Source: Thermodesulfovibrio sp. N1 (GTDB taxonomy: Bacteria; Nitrospirota; Thermodesulfovibrionia; Thermodesulfovibrionales; Thermodesulfovibrionaceae). Taken from it: DNA of 43,890 nt. A program made the translations under genes and the position numbers. The stretch covers positions 1 through 43,890 of the forward strand of contig NZ_MAVV01000011.1 of NCBI RefSeq assembly GCF_001707915.1, read 5' to 3'. Shown piece by piece: positions 27,385 to 34,398 of this stretch; the stretch's first letter is position 1, and every line of letters starts with the position of its first letter. Under the pieces are notes generated by a model that was given only the letters and a program-made list of their open reading frames with translations, was not told the origin of the DNA and made no database searches.

Positions 27385-27469
27385 GAGCCTCCTTTTTTTG
27401 TGTGTTTTTTCACCTATTGGGTGATATTTTATATCACCCCTAAAACTAAAATCCACAAAAAGGAGGCTC
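27385..27469. repeat. Inverted repeat at the IS remnant end, with inner hairpin
   Basis: GAGCCTCCTTTTT (27385-27397) is matched by AAAAAGGAGGCTC (27457-27469) in inverted orientation; between them lies a perfect hairpin GGGTGATAT/ATATCACCC (27419-27427, 27431-27439). The structure may be the left end of the IS, where the transposase start and terminal repeat meet, and now lies directly after ispG, where it could end its transcript. Confidence 0.5.
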
Positions 27470-28541
27470 ACTTTTTTATATGCCTATCGGCAATCTCAGG
27501 ATTTATTTCATTAATTAAAGCGGAGACAATTTCATTTTCCTTTACAGTTTTTACAATTTCACCTTTTACAAAAACTATTCCTTGTCCCTTTCCTCCAGCA
27601 ATTCCAAAATCTGCTTCTCGAGCCTCACCAGGACCATTAACTGAACAACCCATTACAGCAATTTTAATTGGTTTTTTAATTTTTTTAACTGCTGATTTTA
27701 CCTCTTTAACCATTTTTTTAAGATTTATCTCGCATCTTCCACAGGTTGGACAACTTATAACTTCTACACCAACTTGTCTTAACTGAAGTGTTCTTAATAT
27801 TTCATAGGCAACTTCTACTTCAGTGACAGGTGATGTAGTCAAGGATACCCTTATTGTATCACCAATGCCTTCCATAAGAAGAATTCCAATTCCGATAGAA
27901 CTTTTCACTATTCCCTCAGGTGGACAACCTGTCTCAGTAATACCTACATGTAAAGGATAGTCATGTTTTTCGCTAAATAATCTATAGGCTTCTATTGTTT
28001 TTAAAACATCGGAGGCTTTAAGGGAAACTTTTATATCTTTAAAATCGAGTTCTTCAAGTATTTCAATGTGCCTTTCAGCTGCCTCAACCATAGCCTCTGA
28101 AGTTGAACTACCATATTTTTTAATTAAATCCTTTGGGAGAGAACCAGCATTAACACCTATTCTTATTGGAATCCCTCTTTCTTTTGCAGCCCTTACAACC
28201 TCTTTTACTTTCAATCTGTCTCCAATATTACCTGGATTTATTCTTAATCCATCAACACCTTGTTTTATTGCTTCAAGGGCTAATTTATAATTAAAATGTA
28301 TGTCTGCGATAAGAGGAATTTTTATTCTTTTTTTTATTTCTCCGATTGCTTTTGCTGCTTCCATATCGGGAATGGCGATTCTTACAATTTCACATCCAGC
28401 TTTTTCAAGTTTCTTTATTTGTCTAACTGTTTTAAAAATATCCCTTGTATCAGTTTTTGTCATTGATTGTACAGCGATAGGAGCTCCATCACCTATTGGT
28501 ACACTACCAATATAAATTCTTCTTGTTTTTTTTCTATTCAT
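27468..28541 (-). CDS. ispG: 4-hydroxy-3-methylbut-2-enyl diphosphate synthase IspG
   Basis: 357 residues. This iron-sulfur enzyme makes HMBPP from MEcPP in the MEP isoprenoid pathway. [4Fe-4S] ligands are visible: Cys264 and Cys267 (SCPTCGRC), Cys299 (MGCSVNGPGE) and Glu306. The N-terminal TIM barrel shows IADIHFNYKLAL and LRINPGNIG. The start overlaps the mltG stop by 8 bases. It needs reduced ferredoxin or flavodoxin, consistent with an anaerobe. Confidence 0.96.
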   Translation of the reverse strand: MNRKKTRRIYIGSVPIGDGAPIAVQSMTKTDTRDIFKTVRQIKKLEKAGCEIVRIAIPDMEAAKAIGEIKKRIKIPLIADIHFNYKLALEAIKQGVDGLRINPGNIGDRLKVKEVVRAAKERGIPIRIGVNAGSLPKDLIKKYGSSTSEAMVEAAERHIEILEELDFKDIKVSLKASDVLKTIEAYRLFSEKHDYPLHVGITETGCPPEGIVKSSIGIGILLMEGIGDTIRVSLTTSPVTEVEVAYEILRTLQLRQVGVEVISCPTCGRCEINLKKMVKEVKSAVKKIKKPIKIAVMGCSVNGPGEAREADFGIAGGKGQGIVFVKGEIVKTVKENEIVSALINEINPEIADRHIKK

Positions 28542-29529
28542 TCTTATTACCTCTTATTTCATTTATTGCAGATAGATGACTATCATAATTTACTGAAAAT
28601 TCATGGGAACCATCACCTTTTGCAACAAAGTATAAATATGGAACTTTCGCGGGATTTAATGCAGCATTAATTGAACTTAAACTTGGAGAGGCAATAGGAC
28701 CCGGAGGCAATCCCTTAATAATATAAGTATTATATGGAGTTCTATTTAAAAGGTCTTTTTTTGTTACTCCCTGTTTATATCTCTTAATTCCATAAATTGC
28801 TGTTGGATCAGCCTGAAGGGGCATTCCGATTTTTAATCTATTGTGATAAACAGCAGATATTAATGGTTTTTCCTCTTCAAGTTTAGCTTCCTTTTCAATA
28901 ATTGATGCAAGTGTTACTACCTGATTTACTGTCCATCCCATTTTTCTTGTTTTTTCCTGAAGTCTCTCATCGTAAATGCTCCAAAAATTTTTAACCATAA
29001 TCTTTATTATTTCTTCAATATCCATACCCTTTGGAATACTGTATGTTGCAGGATAAAGATAACCTTCCAAAGATGGAGCATCTATATTGAGAGTTTTTAA
29101 AAACTGTTTGTCTTTGCTTAATTTAAAAAGTTTTTCCCCGTAATCAGGATTTAACTTGGAAAGTTTTTCTGCTATTTCAAAGAGACTATCTCCCTCAACG
29201 ATTGTAATTGTGTAATCAATTATTTTCCCCTCAAGAAGTTTTTCAAGTAATTCAAGAAGATTCATATCCTTTGTTATAAGGTAATAACCTGCTCGGGCTT
29301 TTTTTTCCACTCCCAATAGGCGTCCTGTTATTTTAAAAATTGTTTCATCTCCAATTATGTTTTTTCCCTTTAAAATGGAAGCAATAGTTGAAAAACTTGA
29401 TCCTTGCGGGATAAAAACCTCTGTATCTTCCTTTAATTTTAAAGGTTTTGTAAGTTCAATGGTCACATAAAGAGATAAAAAAACAAGATAACTGAGAAAA
29501 ACTACTAAAAAGGCTTTCCAGAACTTCAT
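28534..29529 (-). CDS. mltG: Endolytic transglycosylase MltG
   Basis: 331-residue inner-membrane lytic transglycosylase that terminates nascent glycan strands. Single N-terminal helix (about 5-23), LysM-like middle domain (TITIVEGDSLFEIAEKL), then the YceG catalytic block TLASIIEKEAKLEEEKP with likely catalytic Glu212, VYHNRLKIGMPLQADPTAIYG and YNTYIIKGLPPGPI. It overlaps ispG, and the two are probably cotranscribed. Confidence 0.95.
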   Translation of the reverse strand: MKFWKAFLVVFLSYLVFLSLYVTIELTKPLKLKEDTEVFIPQGSSFSTIASILKGKNIIGDETIFKITGRLLGVEKKARAGYYLITKDMNLLELLEKLLEGKIIDYTITIVEGDSLFEIAEKLSKLNPDYGEKLFKLSKDKQFLKTLNIDAPSLEGYLYPATYSIPKGMDIEEIIKIMVKNFWSIYDERLQEKTRKMGWTVNQVVTLASIIEKEAKLEEEKPLISAVYHNRLKIGMPLQADPTAIYGIKRYKQGVTKKDLLNRTPYNTYIIKGLPPGPIASPSLSSINAALNPAKVPYLYFVAKGDGSHEFSVNYDSHLSAINEIRGNKNE

Positions 29530-29577
29530 TTTTAAATAATATCAAATAATTGAATTTTAAGGCAAATTTGAAAGATT

Positions 29578-30033
29578 TTACAATTCAAAGATAAAATCCA
29601 TCTCTAAAGGAGAATCAAGGGGAAGGCTACAAACTCCTACAGCAACTCTACAATGCTTACCTTTATCTCCAAATATTTTAATTAAAAATTCTGATGCGGA
29701 ATTAAGAATCTTTGGATGTTCGGTAAAATCTGGTGTAGTAGCCACATAACCTGTGATTCTTATGCACTGTTTAATATTTTCAAGACTACCAATGTAATCT
29801 TTTACAATAGCTAAAGCATTAAGGACAACCTTAATAGCCTCATTCTGTGCTTCTTCAATAGTTAAATTTTTTCCAACTTTACCAGTTTTTAAAAGTTTTC
29901 CGTCTACAAAGGGAAGAATTCCACTTAAAAAGAGTAAATTTCCAATTTTTAATGCAGGAGTGTAAGCCCCAACAGGCTTTATAGCTTTTGGAAGTTCATA
30001 ACCAAGTTTTTTAATTTTCTCCTCAATGGTCAT
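29578..30033 (-). CDS. RidA/YjgF-family protein
   Basis: 151 residues of the YjgF/Rid fold. GAYTPALKIGNLLFLSGILP, the NAIKV-like helix and HCRVAVGVCSLPLDSPLEMD (with the conserved Arg) are seen. Typical RidA deaminates reactive enamine/imine intermediates; this is the longer 'chorismate mutase-like' subgroup, for which activity is less clear. It lies 48 bases upstream of mltG. Confidence 0.85.
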   Translation of the reverse strand: MTIEEKIKKLGYELPKAIKPVGAYTPALKIGNLLFLSGILPFVDGKLLKTGKVGKNLTIEEAQNEAIKVVLNALAIVKDYIGSLENIKQCIRITGYVATTPDFTEHPKILNSASEFLIKIFGDKGKHCRVAVGVCSLPLDSPLEMDFIFEL

Positions 30034-30078
30034 ATTTTTAATTTAACATAAAGCCGTTGCTAAACTTTAGAACAAAAA

Positions 30079-30139
30079 TTTTTAAACTTTTGATTTAAAA
30101 CAAAAGATGGTTGTTAAAAGTTTAAAAAATGATTATTAT
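30079..30139 (+). promoter_or_regulatory. Inverted repeat and promoter upstream of the CsgD-like gene
   Basis: TTTTTAAACTTTT (30079-30091) and AAAAGTTTAAAAA (30116-30128) form a 13-base perfect inverted repeat, 24 bases apart, with an inner CTTTTG/CAAAAG pair (30087-30092, 30101-30106). A promoter-like TTGTTA (30111-30116) and TATTAT (30134-30139), 17 bases apart, overlap its right arm. A repressor or nucleoid protein site is possible. Confidence 0.5.
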
Positions 30140-30154
30140 TTAATTAATTAAAGT

Positions 30155-30736
30155 ATGATTAAACTTTTTATTAAAATAAAGTCTAAGATTTTTTCGGAAC
30201 TTTTGTCTGAATGTATTCTTAAAGATGAAGATTTTAAAATTATAAAGGCAGACAATTTATCAGATGAAGTCCCAGATATAGTTATTACTGACAAATATGA
30301 ATTGAAGAATGAACTGATTAATAGACATCCTGAATCAAAGATTTTTTTAATTGATACGGGGATTCCAAGAGAAGAATTAATTTCTTTACTTATAAAGTAT
30401 AAATTAAAAGGAATTTTATCCATGAATTCAGATATTTCACACCTTAAAAAGGCTTTAAAAGTAATTTATAGCGGTCAAACATGGATAAGTGATGAATTAG
30501 TTAAATGTCTAATTGAGTTTGATCGATTTAATAATGTTGTAGATATTAAATTGACCGATAAAGAAAAAAAGATTATGAAATTGGTTTGCGAAGGCTTATC
30601 AAATAAGGAAATTGCTGCAAAATTATTTATAAGTGAGCAAACTGTTAAGGCACACCTTCACAGAATTTATCAAAAATTAGCAATTAAAAATAGACCTCAG
30701 CTTGCAGTAATATATTCAAAGATTTTTAATCAGTAA
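30155..30736 (+). CDS. LuxR-family regulator with degenerate receiver (CsgD-like)
   Basis: 193 residues. The C-terminal LuxR helix-turn-helix is clear: LTDKEKKIMKLVCEGLSNKE (about 132-151) then IAAKLFISEQTVKAHLHRIY. The N-terminal receiver-like domain lacks the acidic pair near its start (LFIKIKS) though Asp46 could stand in for the phospho-acceptor, the same pattern as CsgD of E. coli. It sits directly upstream of the curlin genes, so it probably controls them. Orthology to CsgD is not proven. The leader is short and no strong ribosome-binding site is seen. Confidence 0.82.
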   Translation: MIKLFIKIKSKIFSELLSECILKDEDFKIIKADNLSDEVPDIVITDKYELKNELINRHPESKIFLIDTGIPREELISLLIKYKLKGILSMNSDISHLKKALKVIYSGQTWISDELVKCLIEFDRFNNVVDIKLTDKEKKIMKLVCEGLSNKEIAAKLFISEQTVKAHLHRIYQKLAIKNRPQLAVIYSKIFNQ

Positions 30737-30910
30737 AACGTTAGTATTAACCCTATCGAATACTTTTTTAAAACTACAATCTTAACCCTTAAGAAAACTA
30801 AAAAATATACTTTTGATTAATTGTTTATTATTTGAGAAATCTTTATTCTTAAAGTAAGAACAAGCCCGGCACAGGAATTTTAAAATCTGAAAAAGGAAGG
30901 AGGTGAAAAA
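30737..30910 (+). promoter_or_regulatory. Intergenic region upstream of the curlin genes
   Basis: A 174-base gap with two direct TTAACCCT words (30747-30754 and 30782-30789, 35 bases apart) and the palindrome CTTAACCCTTAAG (30781-30793). A weak promoter fits TTGAGA (30832-30837) and TAAGAA (30855-30860), 17 bases apart. A strong AAGGAAGGAGGTG ribosome-binding site lies just before ATG 30911. The paired words are candidates for binding by the adjacent regulator. Confidence 0.45.
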
Positions 30911-31450
30911 ATGACAAAACTTACAAAAATAATTTTAGCATTAGTTTTAGTTCTTGGTATACCAGCAATGAGTATGGCAACTTGTTTTAATTGTAATCCT
31001 TGCGGTGCTAATGGATACAAAGGTTGCACTGAGGCAACAATAACTCAGGTTGGTGGCTTTAACCAGGCTTCTATTGAACAAAATGGTGGTTCATGGTCTT
31101 CGAATTTGGCAGTTATTGACCAAAGTGGAATAGGAAATAAAGCTTCTATTTTACAGGCACCATTTGCAGATCATAATAAAGCTATAGTTGATCAGGAAGG
31201 ATGGAGTAATCAGGCAAATATTAAGCAACAAGGATTAAAAGCTGATTATAATGAAGCCTATATTACCCAAAATGGTCTTGGTAACAAAGCTAATATTGAA
31301 CAGTATAGTTCCCATAATTTAGCATCAATTACACAGAATGGAATGTGTAATAATGCCTCTATAAATCAAGGAACTATGGGAGGTTCACATTATACTGGTA
31401 CAATAACTCAAACAGGATTTGCTAACACAGCATCAATTCTTCAGAAGTAA
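30911..31450 (+). CDS. csgA: Curlin-repeat protein, probable major subunit
   Basis: 179 residues with a Sec signal peptide ending at about Ala23. The mature part has six repeats of the curlin type (I/V-x-Q-x-G-x2-N-x-A-x-I-x-Q), for example ATITQVGGFNQASIEQ and AYITQNGLGNKANIEQ, expected to stack into an amyloid beta-solenoid outside the cell. Before the repeats is a four-cysteine segment CFNCNPCGANGYKGC (25-39), which E. coli CsgA lacks. It leads the operon of secretion genes. Assignment as CsgA rather than CsgB is by regularity of the repeats. Confidence 0.88.
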   Translation: MTKLTKIILALVLVLGIPAMSMATCFNCNPCGANGYKGCTEATITQVGGFNQASIEQNGGSWSSNLAVIDQSGIGNKASILQAPFADHNKAIVDQEGWSNQANIKQQGLKADYNEAYITQNGLGNKANIEQYSSHNLASITQNGMCNNASINQGTMGGSHYTGTITQTGFANTASILQK

Positions 31451-31488
31451 ATTCCCAGAGATATTATTTTACCTGTGCTGGGTTTTTG

Positions 31489-31510
31489 GGGCGGATGAAC
31501 TCCGCCCTTT
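31489..31510 (+). terminator. Intrinsic terminator or attenuator between curlin genes
   Basis: GGGCGGA (31489-31495) pairs with TCCGCCC (31501-31507) across TGAAC, followed by only TTT. A short U tract suggests partial termination, which would raise the amount of the first curlin relative to downstream genes. Confidence 0.55.
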
Positions 31511-31531
31511 AATAAAAAGGAGGTAGTGAAA

Positions 31532-32092
31532 ATGCATCTAAAAGAAATTTTACTCTTGATATTTATAATGTTCATGACAACAACAGTATCTGCTTTTGAT
31601 TGTGGATATAATGGATACAGAGGCTGTGCGAATGCCGATATTGAACAGATAGGAGCTTTCAATCAAGCTGATATTGAAACCTCCGGGATGAATAGAGTCA
31701 CAATAAGGCAGGAAGGTATTAAAAATATAGCAAATATTAAACAAAGCTTTGCACTGTTTGGAAATAATGCTGAAATTCTCCAGTATGGAAGTCACAATTC
31801 TGTCTTTCAAAATCAGACAGGATTAAATAATTATATTTATGTAGAACAACTGGGAACATTTAATGTTTCCAACCAGATTCAAAAGGGAAATAATAACATT
31901 GCTTCAGCAATCCAGTTCGGAATTGGCAATACTATATCACAAACTCAATATACATCGCACAATTTAGCCTTAGCACTTCAAATAGGATTTTACAATAAGG
32001 CTTACCAAATTCAGGGATTGACAGGAACTAATGGCAATAAGAGTAATTTACATCAAATAGGTTTTGGTGTTTTAACAATCATTATTCAATGA
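31532..32092 (+). CDS. csgB: Curlin-repeat protein, probable nucleator (CsgB-like)
   Basis: 186 residues from ATG 31532, preferred over GTG 31526 because AGGAGG lies 7 bases before it. It has a signal peptide (about 1-21), then CGYNGYRGCANADIEQIGAFN, sharing NGYxGC and the following repeat with the first curlin. The repeats are more divergent (VTIRQEGIKNIANIKQ, IYVEQLGTFNVSNQIQ) and the protein ends hydrophobically (VLTIIIQ). These traits fit a surface nucleator. The stop overlaps the next frame by ATGA. Confidence 0.8.
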   Translation: MHLKEILLLIFIMFMTTTVSAFDCGYNGYRGCANADIEQIGAFNQADIETSGMNRVTIRQEGIKNIANIKQSFALFGNNAEILQYGSHNSVFQNQTGLNNYIYVEQLGTFNVSNQIQKGNNNIASAIQFGIGNTISQTQYTSHNLALALQIGFYNKAYQIQGLTGTNGNKSNLHQIGFGVLTIIIQ

Positions 32093-32103
32093 AAGAGTAT
32101 AAT

Positions 32104-32508
32104 ATGAAAAACTTTTTATTTTTAATTGGAACCATGCTGATTTCAACTATAGTTTTTTCAAATTCCTATGGAGATGAAAAAAAGGATTACGAAGCGTGGT
32201 TGATAAAGGAAATTAAAAATTCCCAATTGATTACAAAAGCTTGTGTTAGAAATAACACAAATCGAAGTGTTATACTGATGATCAAAATAACTGGAGAAAA
32301 AATAAGTAAAACAGGCATAAGTAGAAGTACTCAATCTAATGAAATATTTCTGAAAGCAAATGAAGAAAAGTGTTCTTCTCAAATAAGTTTTAACTTAATT
32401 GATATTGATAATGATGATTATCAGATATCTTTGGAATGTTATAAGGATAATCAATTAATTGCTAAAGATTCAATAAAAAAAGGAATTAAAAGTGAAAAGC
32501 CTATTTAA
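32104..32508 (+). CDS. csgH: Curli chaperone-like protein CsgH
   Basis: 134 residues from ATG 32104 (an ATG at 32089 overlaps the curlin stop but would put charged residues before the signal peptide). After a signal peptide the mature domain is an immunoglobulin-like beta-sandwich: ACVRNNTNRSVILMIKITGE, SKTGISRSTQSNEIFLKAN and DYQISLECYKDNQLIAKDS match the CsgH pattern of an -SRQSG- strand and a -VYD-G-I/L-A-DS end. CsgH proteins block premature curlin fibrillation in the periplasm. Similarity is modest. It overlaps csgE by 17 bases. Confidence 0.75.
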   Translation: MKNFLFLIGTMLISTIVFSNSYGDEKKDYEAWLIKEIKNSQLITKACVRNNTNRSVILMIKITGEKISKTGISRSTQSNEIFLKANEEKCSSQISFNLIDIDNDDYQISLECYKDNQLIAKDSIKKGIKSEKPI

Positions 32509-32881
32509 AATAAATTTTATTATTTTCTTGCTATTAATTTTTAGCTTAAACACTGCAGAGTCTCAAATTGAAGGATTCGTAATTGACAAAACAAAAACCA
32601 AAATTGGCAGAGATTTTTATGAACTTTTCTATATTAATCTAAGCACAATAGTGAGTGTTGAGAACAGATTAAACATAACTATCGAAGAATTTTTCGATCC
32701 TCAGTTCGGCAGTAGAGTATCTGTTTTAATTGATGAAAATATAATTTATCAAAACTTTGTAAGCTCAAGATTTGATGATATAGAAGAGAAAGTTAAAGAA
32801 GCAACAGAGATTATTCAATACTTTTTTATGAACTGGAAAGAATATGAAAAATATTTAGAAGAAGAAGGAAAAATAAGATAA
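32492..32881 (+). CDS. csgE: Curli assembly protein CsgE
   Basis: 129 residues from a GTG start at 32492, overlapping csgH by 17 bases. Signal peptide to about residue 24, then EGFVIDKTKTKIGRDFYELF and FDPQFGSRVSVLIDENIIYQ, which align with CsgE (EG-IID-T--R-G-DFY and GS-I-V--N--LY-). CsgE caps the periplasmic side of the CsgG pore and delivers curlins. The motif similarity is diagnostic. Confidence 0.87.
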   Translation: MKSLFKINFIIFLLLIFSLNTAESQIEGFVIDKTKTKIGRDFYELFYINLSTIVSVENRLNITIEEFFDPQFGSRVSVLIDENIIYQNFVSSRFDDIEEKVKEATEIIQYFFMNWKEYEKYLEEEGKIR

Positions 32882-32898
32882 AGAGAGGAGTAAGAAAA

Positions 32899-33309
32899 AT
32901 GAGAGTATCAATCTTAATAAGCAGTTTTTTAATTGTGTTAGCCTTTACTGTAACTAAATCTAACAGTAGTGAATTAATCTTTCAATTTACAAATCCCTCA
33001 TTTGGCGGTAATCCACTCAATGGAAGTTTTTTGTTACAGCAGGCTCAACTTCAGAACAAATTTAAGGAAAAAACACAGGAGAAATCTCTTCTTGAACAGT
33101 TTGAACCTATGTATCAAGCTCAATATCTTAGCAAAATACTTGATGATGCATATGAGAATAATGGTCAAAATTTAGTTGACGGAACATATGTAATTGGAGG
33201 TTTAACTGTTACTGTTACAAAAGATTCTACAAATCGAATTATTACTTTATTAGTTTCAGATCCAGCAACTGGCAGACAAACTACATTTCAAATACCTTAT
33301 ACGCCTTAA
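32899..33309 (+). CDS. csgF: Curli assembly protein CsgF
   Basis: 136 residues; ribosome-binding site AGAGGAG. After a signal peptide (about 1-24) the mature start ELIFQFTNPSFGGNPLNGSF is the CsgF signature that inserts into the CsgG channel. It continues LLQQAQLQNKF and ends with a compact beta domain (GGLTVTVTKD). CsgF couples secreted curlins to the surface nucleator. Located between csgE and csgG, as in enterobacteria. Confidence 0.92.
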   Translation: MRVSILISSFLIVLAFTVTKSNSSELIFQFTNPSFGGNPLNGSFLLQQAQLQNKFKEKTQEKSLLEQFEPMYQAQYLSKILDDAYENNGQNLVDGTYVIGGLTVTVTKDSTNRIITLLVSDPATGRQTTFQIPYTP

Positions 33310-33323
33310 AGGAGGAAAATGAG

Positions 33324-34262
33324 ATGTTTAATTTTATAAAATTCAAGTTCATATTAATTCTTTTTTTACCCCCGATTCTATTTGGATGTATGGCAATGAC
33401 ACCAAATATTGCATCTATTAGAGCTACAAGCGGACCAGAATATATTACATCGATTCATCGAGATCTTGTATCTTTGCCAAAGCCTGAAAATCCTATTCCA
33501 GTAGCAGTATATAAATTTAGAGACCAGACAGGACAGTATAAAGCACCTGGTAATGCAACAAACTTCTCTACAGCTGTTACCCAAGGTGCTACGTCAATTC
33601 TAATAAAAGCCCTTGAAGACAGCGGATGGTTTTTACCTGTTGAAAGAGAAGGGTTGGCAAATCTACTTCAAGAGAGGAAGATTGTCTTACAAATGAGAGA
33701 ACTTTATCTTACTGAAGAGCAGAAAAAACAGTTTGAACCATTGCCACCTTTACTTTATGCAGGAATTATTTTTGAAGGAGGAATCATAGGTTATGATTCC
33801 AATGTAACAACAGGAGGAATCGGTGCAAAATATTTTGGCGCAGGTGGTTCAGCAGAATATAGAGTTGATAAAGTTAGTATTTATTTAAGAGCTGTATCTG
33901 TAAAAAATGGGGCTGTTCTTAAAACTGTACAGACTTCAAAGACTGTTTTATCTCAGATGTTGTCATTGGGAATATTTAGATTTGTAAGGCTTAACAGATT
34001 ACTTGAAGCTGAAGCAGGGATTGCAGCAAATGAGCCAGTTGAGATGGCTGTTCAGGAGGCTATTGAGAAGGCTGTGTATGACATAATAATTGAAGGTGTA
34101 AAAACAGGAATATGGAAACCTAAAGATACCAAAGAATTTGAAAAATGGTTAAGTAAATATGAAAATGAACTTAAAGAGAAAACTTTTGCATCAGAATCTA
34201 TTTCAAAATTATCCAAACAAAAAGAAAGTAAAGACATAGTAAAAGAGCTTTTCAAATATTGA
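33324..34262 (+). CDS. csgG: Curli secretion channel CsgG
   Basis: 312-residue outer-membrane lipoprotein. Lipobox ILFGC with acylated Cys22, then VAVYKFRDQTGQYKAPGN and SILIKALEDSGWFLPVEREG, GIIFEGGIIGYDSNV and the AKYFGAGGSAEYRVDKVSIY transmembrane strand region are characteristic of CsgG, which forms a nonameric pore for curlins. A good AAGGAGG site precedes the start. A terminator at 34273 closes the operon. Confidence 0.94.
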   Translation: MFNFIKFKFILILFLPPILFGCMAMTPNIASIRATSGPEYITSIHRDLVSLPKPENPIPVAVYKFRDQTGQYKAPGNATNFSTAVTQGATSILIKALEDSGWFLPVEREGLANLLQERKIVLQMRELYLTEEQKKQFEPLPPLLYAGIIFEGGIIGYDSNVTTGGIGAKYFGAGGSAEYRVDKVSIYLRAVSVKNGAVLKTVQTSKTVLSQMLSLGIFRFVRLNRLLEAEAGIAANEPVEMAVQEAIEKAVYDIIIEGVKTGIWKPKDTKEFEKWLSKYENELKEKTFASESISKLSKQKESKDIVKELFKY

Positions 34263-34272
34263 CAATTTCCTT

Positions 34273-34317
34273 CTCTGGTAAGCTTGAATAATTTAAATGC
34301 TTACCAGAGTATTTTTT
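34273..34317 (+). terminator. Rho-independent terminator after csgG
   Basis: CTCTGGTAAGC (34273-34283) pairs perfectly with GCTTACCAGAG (34299-34309) around a 15-base loop, followed by tattttttt. It marks the end of the curli operon. Confidence 0.85.
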
Positions 34318-34330
34318 TATTCTTCTGCCA

Positions 34331-34359
34331 TTGAAAATTTTTTCTATAAAAAATATAAT
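34331..34359 (+). promoter_or_regulatory. Promoter of the selenoprotein peroxiredoxin gene
   Basis: TTGAAA (34331-34336) and TATAAT (34354-34359) are 17 bases apart, close to consensus, 40 bases before the start codon and just downstream of the curli terminator. Confidence 0.7.
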
Positions 34360-34398
34360 TTAAAAAAATTTAATTCAAAGAAGGAGGTGAATCAATTT

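Noticed and set aside
30845-30880. Sigma-54 promoter before the curlin genes (ggcac word)
   Set aside because: The required GC at -12 (TTGC) at the right distance from the GG is missing.
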